Assembly (NCBI GenBank): GCA_023423675.1
Contig: JAFAFD010000496.1
Location: 1 to 19,057 of the forward strand
DNA length: 19,057 nucleotides
Source: Pseudomonadota bacterium
Lineage (GTDB): Bacteria; Pseudomonadota; Gammaproteobacteria; Xanthomonadales; Xanthomonadaceae
Direction of reading: 5' to 3'
The position numbers and the translations under genes were made by a program. A model generated the notes under the pieces. The model had not been told where the DNA came from, made no database searches, and saw only the letters and a program-made list of their open reading frames with translations. This document shows positions 11,355 through 17,983 of the stretch, piece after piece. Numbering within the stretch: position 1 is the first letter of the stretch; every line of letters begins with the position of its first letter.

Positions 11355-11546
11355 CCACCTTCTGCCCATTCTAGGATCATTCCATTTTAATTGGCCGTTC
11401 ACGTACTCGCTCTAGACGAATAGTGAGCCAATCTTGTACCAGCTTCGAAAGACACCGAACCACCGTTCATCGATTTGTATGCCTCAAGGCTCGAGCTCTC
11501 CGGAAGGGAAGTAGTTTTCCACCGCTTTAATTTTTGAATTTTTCAT
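11355..11546 (-). pseudogene. MORN_2/YwqK-type immunity copy D, truncated and frameshifted
   Basis: Starting at ATG 11546 the frame reads MKNSKIKAVENYFPSGELEP, then a TGA, and continues as IQIDERWFGVFRSWYKIGSL, then a TAG, and SEYVNGQL. An extra A in the TTAAAATGG stretch, compared with TTAAATGG in copy B, then shifts the frame into MILEWAEG. The second half of the gene (the DGEF...SWW and GKRIG repeats) is missing and replaced by relic 3. It follows copy E with only 16 bp between. It is dead as an immunity gene. Confidence 0.8.
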
Positions 11547-11562
11547 GACTGGCGGCGCATTC

Positions 11563-11934
11563 TTACTGCCTGGTAATGTCGGAAGATCTCCAGACTGATC
11601 CGTCTACTTTGTACCAAGTGTATCTTCCAATTCGCTTTCCGGCCTGAAACGTGCCCTCTTCCTTAAGGAGGCCTGAGTCCCACCAGCTCTTGTAAGGGCC
11701 ATGAAATTCGCCATCCTTGACAGCTGCACTCAGAATAAGCAATCCATCCTCGGACCACTCTCGAATTATCCCGTTTAGCTGGCCATCTATGTACTCGCTC
11801 TCGCCGAAAATTGCCCCGCTTTCGTACCAGCGTCGGAAAATACCAGTCAATTTTCCGTCAACCTGAGTGCCGCGGGATTCGAGTTTTCCGGAAGGAAAAT
11901 AGTTTTCCACCACTATTGCGTCTGTATTTTTCAT
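11563..11934 (-). CDS. MORN_2/YwqK-type immunity protein, copy E (adjacent to the RHS gene)
   Basis: This 123-residue protein is the cognate-immunity candidate because it directly follows the RHS stop. It reads MKNTDAIVVENYFPSGKLES, then DGKLTGIFRRWYESG, LNGIIREWSEDGLLILS, DGEFHGPYKSWWDSGLLKEE and GKRIGRYTWYKVDGSVWRSS. Alignment to the other copies supports the start at 11934. An ATG at 11943 is only one base after the RHS stop codon and would add MPT; neither has a clear Shine-Dalgarno, so translation is probably coupled to termination of the RHS gene. It should act in the cytoplasm, as there is no signal peptide. Confidence 0.85.
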   Translation of the reverse strand: MKNTDAIVVENYFPSGKLESRGTQVDGKLTGIFRRWYESGAIFGESEYIDGQLNGIIREWSEDGLLILSAAVKDGEFHGPYKSWWDSGLLKEEGTFQAGKRIGRYTWYKVDGSVWRSSDITRQ

Positions 11935-11944
11935 GGTTGGCATA

Positions 11945-14596
11945 TTATTTGAAGTCGCCAAACGACCACGGCGGAGGCTCGTCATCACCTTCTCCGCGAT
12001 TGGCGACGCAAAGGTTGCGGCGATCGGCCGCTCGGGTCAGACATGCACGATACCAACGATCAGGATCGTTGCTGGGGCCGCGCCCGTGCCATCTGTCGCA
12101 TGCCATCGCCTCACGATCGTAGCGCCTGTAGCACTCGTCAGTATTGTCTTCATCGCTCGGGCAGATTGCCAAGCCCGTAAGATATCCATAGAAACTGCCA
12201 ACGACGGAGCCCGCAGCACCTACCGCACTGCTGCCGGCGGCAGCGCCACCGGCTCCGCAAGCAACCGTACCCACTCCGGGCGCAAACAACGTGCACCCGG
12301 CGCCACCACCGACGCCACCTGCAATGCCGCCGCCGGCGTAACCGATATAGCCGCCGATCACGCCTCCGCTCACCGTGCACGACGCCATGCAGACCTGATC
12401 TTTGGCTTGCCCCGTGGTGTCCGTATACAAAAGCGGGTTGGACTCGACATAGCTGTAAGTGCTGATACCTCCCGCCAGGCCAATGGGGTCACTCTGCAGA
12501 TACCGGCCTGTAGCAGGTTCGTACTCACGAGCGTAGTTGTGGTGAAGACCGCTGTAGGGGTCGTATCGCTGTCCCGGGAAGCGCATGTTGAACGTGAACG
12601 GCGTACCGTCTGCATCCGGATCCTCGCTGGGTGCATCGCTGCCAAATGCCTCGCTTCTGCTGTCCCACGACCAGACCGCAACGTTGCGTGCAACCTCGAT
12701 GACGGCACGTGGTGCGCCAAGATGATCCGGCTCGATGTAGTGCAGGCGATTCGAAGACGCTGCGGTGCCAACCAATACACCCACGGGCAGGTCGCCCAGC
12801 CATATCACCTGTTGGATCGGCGTGCCCGTGGCATCGTAATCACCCAGCCACTGGCCGCTCTCATCGTGGACGCTGTAGGTCGTGGTGGTGGTCCCCAGGT
12901 AGCTCCGCACCCGTTCACCGCGGCCGTTGTATGCGTACTGCTGGATCGCCTGGCCGCTCTGCTTGACCTGTATCAATCGATTGAACGGGTCGAAGAGGAA
13001 CTCCCTTTCCGTGCCATCAATGGAGACTGTGTTGCCAACGGCGTCGTATTTCCGGGATGCCCCGTCTACCGAAAGAAGGCGATGGCTGTCAGCCGGGTAG
13101 GCGTAACCGTCAGTCCCTCCAGCGTTGGTGAACGATGTGCGGTTTCCCGTAGCGTCGTAGCCATAGCGCTCGATCGCGGTCCCTGTGGCCCCATCCCGGA
13201 ATGCAACCAGACGATTGAGGGCGTCGTAGTCGAACGTGGCAAGCGCCGGAAGTTCATGGCCAGCGGTGTGCAGGCCGGTAAGGTTACCCATGGCGTCGTA
13301 GGCGTAACCTGCATCCAGGCCGTCTCGGTCGACATCGCTCAGCGAAATGGTGCGGTAGTTCCGGTCATGGGCTCGGACCAAGGTCCGGCTATTGCCGTAG
13401 CTCCAGCCTGCCGCAGGTCCGAATGGGTAGTACGTGACACCGGACAGAAGTACCTGGCGGCTGGCGCCGGGCGATGTGACGCCTATCTCCGAGATGCGGC
13501 CCTCGGGATCACGCACGTAATCGACCAGGGTGCCATCTGGGTAGGTGATGGCCTGGAGCTTTCCACCCAAGCTGTAGGCGTAGCGAACTGCGAAGCTATG
13601 GCCGTCGACTACCTGGACTTTGCGTACGATGTGGCCGAAGCGGTCGTAGCAGTATCCCGTCGTGCCGCTGGCATCCACGATCTGGCTCAGATAGCCAGAG
13701 GCAAAGGTCTCGCCCGTTGCACATTCACTTGGCGCGGCATCATAGAGATAGGACGTATCCAACGCAGGCGCACCATCGGGGGCAATCCGGGTCAGCCGTT
13801 TGAGCGCGTCATAGCGGTAGGACATTGTCTGCCCGCGCGAATCGGTCAGACCGTCGCGATTGCCGGCGCTGTCGTAGCTGTAATTGGTAGTGCCAGTATC
13901 GGGGCTGCTCAGCTGTAGCAGATCACCCAAGGCGTTGTAGGTGTAGCGTGTGTGTAGCCCATTTGGGTCAGTGACCTGCACTAGCCGATTCAACGGGTTG
14001 TAGAGGTATTGGGTCACGGCGCCGATGCCGTCGACATCCTGGGTGGTCTGCCTGAGGCGATTCTGGGCGTCGTATTCACGGCGCTCCGTGCGACCCAATG
14101 CATCCGTCACCGCCGTGATGTTGCCGCTGTCGTCGTATCCGAAATCAGTCGGGCTGCTGGAAGCATCGGCGACGGTCGCAAGTCGCCCGTTCAGGTCATA
14201 GATGCGCGACAGGCTGCGTTGCACTGTCTGGGCTGGGTCGCGGGTCTCCTCCGCAATGCGGTTGCCCGCCGTATCCAGGGTGTAGGCGATGTAGCCGCCA
14301 CTGTTGTCGGTGAGGCGTACCAGTCGATGCGCGGCATCGTAGGAGAACGCCAGCGAGTCGCCATCGGGCTGGGTGATCTGCTCGACCAGGCCGGTTGGCC
14401 GGTAGTCGGTGCGCGTTATGCGGTCATCACTCTCGGTGCTATCGTCCGGACCTCGCACTTTCTCCGCTGTCATCCAGCCGCGCGGATGGTACTCGTAGTT
14501 CGTCTCTACACCGTTCGGATCGACGGAGGACAATCGTCGCCCCGCGCCGTCGTAGGTCGGGAAGGTTGTGGTGCGCCCCATCGGATCGATGATCTT
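11945..14596 (-). CDS. RHS/YD-repeat toxin, C-terminal part with RHS core and variable tip
   Basis: This is the 3' part of an RHS gene (883 codons after the interrupting TGA; first ATG at 14581). It holds many YD repeats (YDAAHRL, YDAQNRL, YNPLNRLVQV, YDALNRLVAF), then the RHS-associated core ending PGQRYDPYSGLHHNYAREYE, RYLQSDPIGL and NPLLYTDTTG. After TTG comes a 154-residue variable tip. Its residues 15-80 are a glycine-zipper hydrophobic segment (GGVIGGYIGYAGGG), and the remainder has cysteines at 83, 93, 104, 123 and 134 in two CX10C pairs and ends PPPWSFGDFK. The RHS shell encapsulates and releases such tips in known systems; the tip class is unrecognised. Immunity copy E follows immediately. 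Taken alone, this frame has no convincing ribosome binding site. Confidence 0.85.
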   Translation of the reverse strand, partial: KIIDPMGRTTTFPTYDGAGRRLSSVDPNGVETNYEYHPRGWMTAEKVRGPDDSTESDDRITRTDYRPTGLVEQITQPDGDSLAFSYDAAHRLVRLTDNSGGYIAYTLDTAGNRIAEETRDPAQTVQRSLSRIYDLNGRLATVADASSSPTDFGYDDSGNITAVTDALGRTERREYDAQNRLRQTTQDVDGIGAVTQYLYNPLNRLVQVTDPNGLHTRYTYNALGDLLQLSSPDTGTTNYSYDSAGNRDGLTDSRGQTMSYRYDALKRLTRIAPDGAPALDTSYLYDAAPSECATGETFASGYLSQIVDASGTTGYCYDRFGHIVRKVQVVDGHSFAVRYAYSLGGKLQAITYPDGTLVDYVRDPEGRISEIGVTSPGASRQVLLSGVTYYPFGPAAGWSYGNSRTLVRAHDRNYRTISLSDVDRDGLDAGYAYDAMGNLTGLHTAGHELPALATFDYDALNRLVAFRDGATGTAIERYGYDATGNRTSFTNAGGTDGYAYPADSHRLLSVDGASRKYDAVGNTVSIDGTEREFLFDPFNRLIQVKQSGQAIQQYAYNGRGERVRSYLGTTTTTYSVHDESGQWLGDYDATGTPIQQVIWLGDLPVGVLVGTAASSNRLHYIEPDHLGAPRAVIEVARNVAVWSWDSRSEAFGSDAPSEDPDADGTPFTFNMRFPGQRYDPYSGLHHNYAREYEPATGRYLQSDPIGLAGGISTYSYVESNPLLYTDTTGQAKDQVCMASCTVSGGVIGGYIGYAGGGIAGGVGGGAGCTLFAPGVGTVACGAGGAAAGSSAVGAAGSVVGSFYGYLTGLAICPSDEDNTDECYRRYDREAMACDRWHGRGPSNDPDRWYRACLTRAADRRNLCVANRGEGDDEPPPWSFGDFK

Positions 14597-14599
14597 TCA
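14597..14599 (-). other. in-frame TGA splitting the RHS gene
   Basis: Reading on the minus strand, ACAYRKGDL is followed by TGA and then, in the same frame, KIIDPMGRTTTF, which continues a normal YD repeat. A single base change from TGG (Trp) would create it; no shift or deletion is needed. The joined reading gives 1509 residues from the chosen start. A nonsense mutation, a sequencing error or readthrough are all possible. Confidence 0.85.
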
Positions 14600-16474
14600 C
14601 AGATCACCCTTGCGATAGGCACATGCCGTCGGGGCAACCCTGCAATCGCCGTGGTCGGTCTGGTGGTAGACGTAGGTCGTCGTATCGCTGATGTCGGTAC
14701 GCGGGCCCTTGGTGCTGATCGGCAATCCAACCAGCGGACAGGTGCCGGCGCTTGCGTCAGCGGGCTCGCAGTAGGTCGTCGTCGTTGTGCAACTGATGGA
14801 TGTTTCCGGATCCCTGCGAGTCTCGCTGAGCATCTGGCCACGGCTGTTGTAAGTGAAACTGGTTTCAGCAACGAGCCTGTCCGCTGCGTCGTAGGTTCGC
14901 CGTGCGAGGGGCTGGCGGAAGCTGGCATGCCAGTCTGTCTGGATTGTGCGCTTGCTGCCCCCGAAGTCGTTGGCTGCCTCGATCCGCTGGGTCTGCAGTC
15001 CGCGAGCGTTGTAGGCATAGCGGGTAGTGTTGCCCCTGAAGTCCATCCTGCTGGCGGGATATCCGTTGCTGTCGTAAGTGCGTGCCGCGGCAACACTGGC
15101 GCAGTCGTCGCAAGGCGCATCCAGCGATGCGAGTCGCGCAACTCCGTGATCGACGCCAAACGCGTAGCGTCTGGCATTGCCGAGGCTGTCGGTGATCGTG
15201 GTGCTGCCGTCCTTGTTGAACTGCAGTTCGACCCGGTCTGCGGTTCCGGAAGCGAAGGGACCGTGCACGCTGAGCACGCCACGCCGCTGGGCGTCATAGG
15301 CCCAGCTTGCGTAACGGTTGTTGTCCTCATCGGTGATGCCGGTTAGCAGGTGCGGCTGCGCCACCCCTCCGGTCTGGCCAGGCTCGCTGTAGTGATAGAG
15401 ACGCGTCGCCGGGCCTGACCGTGGCGAGGGGTAGGTGACGCCGGTCAGGTCGCTGCCGGTGTAGGCGTAGGTGATGACCGCCCCGGCGCTGTCGGTCAGA
15501 CTCGTCAGGCGATCGCTTGTGTAGCCGAACACCAGTGACCGTCCCTGCGGGTCTGTAACGCGTTGAACGTACGGCGAGATGCCCGCGCCGGAAGCATAGG
15601 ACAGCGTCTGCACGAGCCCGTCGCGCGAGGTGATGGAATGCAGGCGGCCGAGTTCGTTATAGGCTTCGACGGAATCGTCCGCACGGCGATAGCTTGCCGA
15701 AGCCAGTGACCCTCCTGTCAGGATGACGGTCAGTCTCTCCGGAACATCGCTACCTGCTGTCCATTCGCCATTGACAAGGCTGAAGGTCTGAATAGCGCCA
15801 TTGGCTCGATGCGCTCGGAGGCGTACGACCGATCCGGCGGCGTCGGTGACCGGCTCGATTCGGGTTGCATAGTTGTGGCTCCAGCCAATGCCGATAGGAA
15901 GCGCTCGGCTGTCCGGCACGCGATGGCTGTTGTAGACGCGAACGAAATGCAGTGGGAACACGCCCGCTCCAACGTAGTCCGTCTCCTGCTGACGCTTGTT
16001 GCCGGTAGCGCTGGCGATGGGGTTGGATGAATTGCCTCCGTCGGCGGGGCAGTTGCTGTCGCACTTGGGCATGCCGCACTGACCGGTGTCCGGGTCGGCG
16101 AGGCCGCCGAGCGGGCAGGGCGGTCTTGCGCCGCGTGGGCCGTAGACGAACGTGTTCACAATTTCGACGGGCAGCCACGAATTGAACTGGCGGCGTTGCA
16201 GTTGGCCCCGGCATATGGCTTCGCCATCGAGGTATGGTCCGACGGAAACAGCGGCGTAGCGATGCGGTAGCGCGCTCTTTGCACGATGGCCATCCAGGCG
16301 GCGTTCCAGTTCGCCGGTGACGCAGGCTTCTTCTGCTGTGGGGTAGTGGGGCTCGCTGTCGTTGAAGCGGGAGTCGAGCCAGTAGGTCTCGGCCTGCACC
16401 GCGAAGCTGAGCAGAAGTGTGGACGCCGCGCCGAGGCGCACAGCCACGCGTTGCATCGCCAAAAGTCCCTGCAT
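14597..16474 (-). CDS. RHS/YD-repeat toxin, N-terminal part with Sec signal peptide and DUF6531
   Basis: This 625-residue 5' part has a signal peptide, with hydrophobic core GAASTLLLSFAVQA and cleavage near residue 28. A cysteine-bearing linker follows (C120, C133, C138, C142 around CPLGGLADPDTGQCGMPKC). A DUF6531-like segment lies at about 149-205 (NPIASATGNKRQQETDYVGA, then FVRVYNSH and GIGWSHNY). YD repeats follow to the TGA. The start at 16474 is chosen because AAGGAG lies 8 nt upstream; the ATG at 16480 is only 1 nt from that Shine-Dalgarno. The signal peptide predicts Sec export to the periplasm or beyond, unlike cytoplasmic T6SS-loaded Rhs proteins. No VgrG, PAAR or Eag gene is in the window. 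Confidence 0.85.
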   Translation of the reverse strand: MQGLLAMQRVAVRLGAASTLLLSFAVQAETYWLDSRFNDSEPHYPTAEEACVTGELERRLDGHRAKSALPHRYAAVSVGPYLDGEAICRGQLQRRQFNSWLPVEIVNTFVYGPRGARPPCPLGGLADPDTGQCGMPKCDSNCPADGGNSSNPIASATGNKRQQETDYVGAGVFPLHFVRVYNSHRVPDSRALPIGIGWSHNYATRIEPVTDAAGSVVRLRAHRANGAIQTFSLVNGEWTAGSDVPERLTVILTGGSLASASYRRADDSVEAYNELGRLHSITSRDGLVQTLSYASGAGISPYVQRVTDPQGRSLVFGYTSDRLTSLTDSAGAVITYAYTGSDLTGVTYPSPRSGPATRLYHYSEPGQTGGVAQPHLLTGITDEDNNRYASWAYDAQRRGVLSVHGPFASGTADRVELQFNKDGSTTITDSLGNARRYAFGVDHGVARLASLDAPCDDCASVAAARTYDSNGYPASRMDFRGNTTRYAYNARGLQTQRIEAANDFGGSKRTIQTDWHASFRQPLARRTYDAADRLVAETSFTYNSRGQMLSETRRDPETSISCTTTTTYCEPADASAGTCPLVGLPISTKGPRTDISDTTTYVYHQTDHGDCRVAPTACAYRKGDL

Positions 16475-16954
16475 CGCCATACTCCTTCATGGGTCACGAC
16501 AGGCTCGGCCACATCCAGACCGTGCTGCCATGGGTTCGAAATCCGTGTGCTGCTTTTCAATCCGCGCTGCCGCTGCATCGCGTCCCCGCCTGGCCGTTGA
16601 GGGTCGGCCCAGCTGTTGATATCAGTTGTGTCCTAGTACTTCGCGCAGTCAACCATTTCCATGCTCTGGCCCGGCGCCCAATGTGGTGGGGCAGGCATCG
16701 AAAATGACCAGAGCATCACTGCGCCGGCAGACGCATTGATCGCTCACTGTGAGGCCAGGCCTGCAAACACCTGCTTTCAGGCGTCAATTGGCGGGTTTGC
16801 AATGAGCTCGCCCTGATGCGACAGCTTCCACTACTCACGCCTGAGGGCGTGCTGAAGCAACGATCAACTTGAAATCATCCAGATGCGTGTGCAGGCCAAT
16901 TGCGTCAATTGAGCGCGTGCAGTGAGGGCGGAATGCGACATCGCCCGAGGGCAC
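16475..16954. other. 480-bp gene-free region upstream of the RHS gene
   Basis: No convincing coding frame was found. The region must hold the RHS promoter, but I see no strong -35/-10 pair. It has several short inverted repeats: ATGCTCTGG at 16661-16669 with CCAGAGCAT at 16708-16716; TGCAAAC at 16762-16768 with GTTTGCA at 16795-16801; and a small hairpin CACGCC-TGAG-GGCGTG at 16836-16851. The last could be a terminator for the barstar-like gene, but no T-run follows on the minus strand. Confidence 0.5.
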
Positions 16955-17347
16955 CTATTCCAGCCGCAACGTGATCCGCGGATGGCCCACGAAGATTTCC
17001 ATCACGATCTCGAAGTAGGTCTGGCCTTCGCCGCGTTCCAGCGCATCGAGCTGGCGGCGGATCACATCGGCGTTGAAGGTGCCGGGCTGCTGCAGCTTCA
17101 CCTGCAGCCAGGCGCGAGTCGCGTCCATGCCCAACACAGCGCGGCTGAGCTCGGCATCGCGCCAGGTCACGGTCGCTGTAGCGTGCCCCTGCAATGCGCC
17201 GTAGCCGCCATACAGCAAGTCGTCCAGCGCATCCAGGCTGGGGCCGAGCGCCCACTCTTCGTCCGCCATGAACACGCGGTTGATCTCAGCATAGAAGCTG
17301 TCGATGCCAGTAATCGCACGTCCGTTGATCTGCAGGTTCAGACTCAT
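16955..17347 (-). CDS. barstar-like ribonuclease inhibitor family protein
   Basis: This 130-residue protein resembles the barstar (RNase inhibitor) family. It has an N-terminal beta strand and loop (LNLQINGRAITGIDSFYAEI) followed by a region in the place of barstar's YGxNLDAL motif (WALGPSLDALDDLLYGGYG), which in barstar forms the inhibitory helix that blocks the RNase active site. The C-terminal part (FEIVMEIFVGHPRITLRL) is longer than in the 90-residue Bacillus barstar, as in many proteobacterial members. The frame opens at 17404, but MSLNLQ at 17347 is the natural start. No ribonuclease gene is adjacent, so whether it is an immunity protein is unknown. It is divergent from the glycine-zipper gene. 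Confidence 0.75.
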   Translation of the reverse strand: MSLNLQINGRAITGIDSFYAEINRVFMADEEWALGPSLDALDDLLYGGYGALQGHATATVTWRDAELSRAVLGMDATRAWLQVKLQQPGTFNADVIRRQLDALERGEGQTYFEIVMEIFVGHPRITLRLE

Positions 17348-17494
17348 GCAAGCACTGTAGGGCACGCGCTGCCAACGCCAGCGTCGCAACGCTGAACGCC
17401 GCATGGCCGTTCAGGTACCAGTGGCCGATATTTCACCTTCGGTTGGCGCTGCGGCCAGGAGACTGGGCCCCACATCGGATCACAGGAGATCGCC

Positions 17495-17857
17495 ATGAAC
17501 ACGTCCCTTCGCGTACTGCTGCTCGGCAGCCTGTTGGCGGCTTCGTCGGTAGCCAGCGCACAGAGCTATGGCCCGCGCGATGAAGGCCGCAAGTTCAACG
17601 ATGGCAGCCGCGTGGTCTGCAAGAACGTCGAAGTGCAGCGCAACTCGCGCGATCCCAACCGCATCGCCGGTACCGCCACCGGTGCGGTGGTCGGCGGCCT
17701 GCTGGGCAACCAGGTGGGCGGCGGCAACGGCAAGAAGCTGGCGACCGTGGCCGGTGCCGTGGCCGGTGGTGCAGCCGGCCGCCAGATTCAGGGCAACCAC
17801 CAGAACAAGACCGGTGACCGCGTGGTCGAGCGCCGCTGCGAGCGCGTCTACCGCTGA
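17495..17857 (+). CDS. glycine-zipper 2TM envelope protein
   Basis: This 120-residue protein has a Sec signal peptide (MNTSLRVLLLGSLLAASSVASA, cleavage near residue 22) and a glycine-zipper 2TM domain at about residues 58-95 (GTATGAVVGGLLGNQVGGG, then ATVAGAVAGGAAGRQIQG). It resembles Rick_17kDa/SlyB-type proteins. There is no lipobox, so it is probably a periplasmic or outer-membrane-associated non-lipoprotein. Two cysteines (VVCKNVE and ERRCERVYR) flank the zipper and may pair. GGAG lies 6 nt before the ATG. Family members are linked to envelope integrity; no specific role can be given here. Confidence 0.85.
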   Translation: MNTSLRVLLLGSLLAASSVASAQSYGPRDEGRKFNDGSRVVCKNVEVQRNSRDPNRIAGTATGAVVGGLLGNQVGGGNGKKLATVAGAVAGGAAGRQIQGNHQNKTGDRVVERRCERVYR

Positions 17858-17907
17858 GCACCCGCACGACCTGATACCCGCTCCCTTCCACGTTGCGGTA
17901 CCTTGAG

Positions 17908-17935
17908 CGCCGGCCCCCTGGGTCGGCGTTCGTCG
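17908..17935 (+). terminator. probable terminator of the glycine-zipper gene
   Basis: CGCCGGCC, CCCTG, GGTCGGCG form an 8-bp stem with one G-T pair, followed by the T-rich TTCGTCG stretch, 50 bp past the stop codon. Confidence 0.4.
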
Positions 17936-17949
17936 TTGTGGAATAAGGT

Positions 17950-17983
17950 ACGGAGGGGATTAATCCGGATTAATCCCCTCCGT
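17950..17983. repeat. perfect 34-bp palindrome, likely bidirectional terminator
   Basis: ACGGAGGGGATTAATC, CG, GATTAATCCCCTCCGT reads identically on both strands over 34 bp. On the plus strand CCCCTTTTT follows, giving a rho-independent layout for transcripts coming from the left. The permease stop codon (TAA at 17970-17972) lies inside it, so its right arm encodes the last residues of that protein (GDGGD). Confidence 0.7.

Noticed and set aside
10099..12039. Possible CRISPR-like or attachment-site array from the four 42-bp direct repeats
   Set aside because: The repeats are 550-750 bp apart and lie within homologous coding tails of the RHS tip, so they are explained by cassette duplication.
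11933..13918. 661-codon plus-strand frame opposite the RHS gene
   Set aside because: Shadow frame; the minus strand has YD repeats and the RHS core. It also begins inside an immunity gene on the other strand.
14009..15346. 445-codon plus-strand frame opposite the RHS gene
   Set aside because: Spans the TGA site on the opposite strand but has no recognisable domain; explained as antisense to YD repeats.
16156..16578. 140-codon minus-strand frame overlapping the RHS start
   Set aside because: Different frame from the RHS gene; the RHS frame has a Shine-Dalgarno, signal peptide and DUF6531 similarity.
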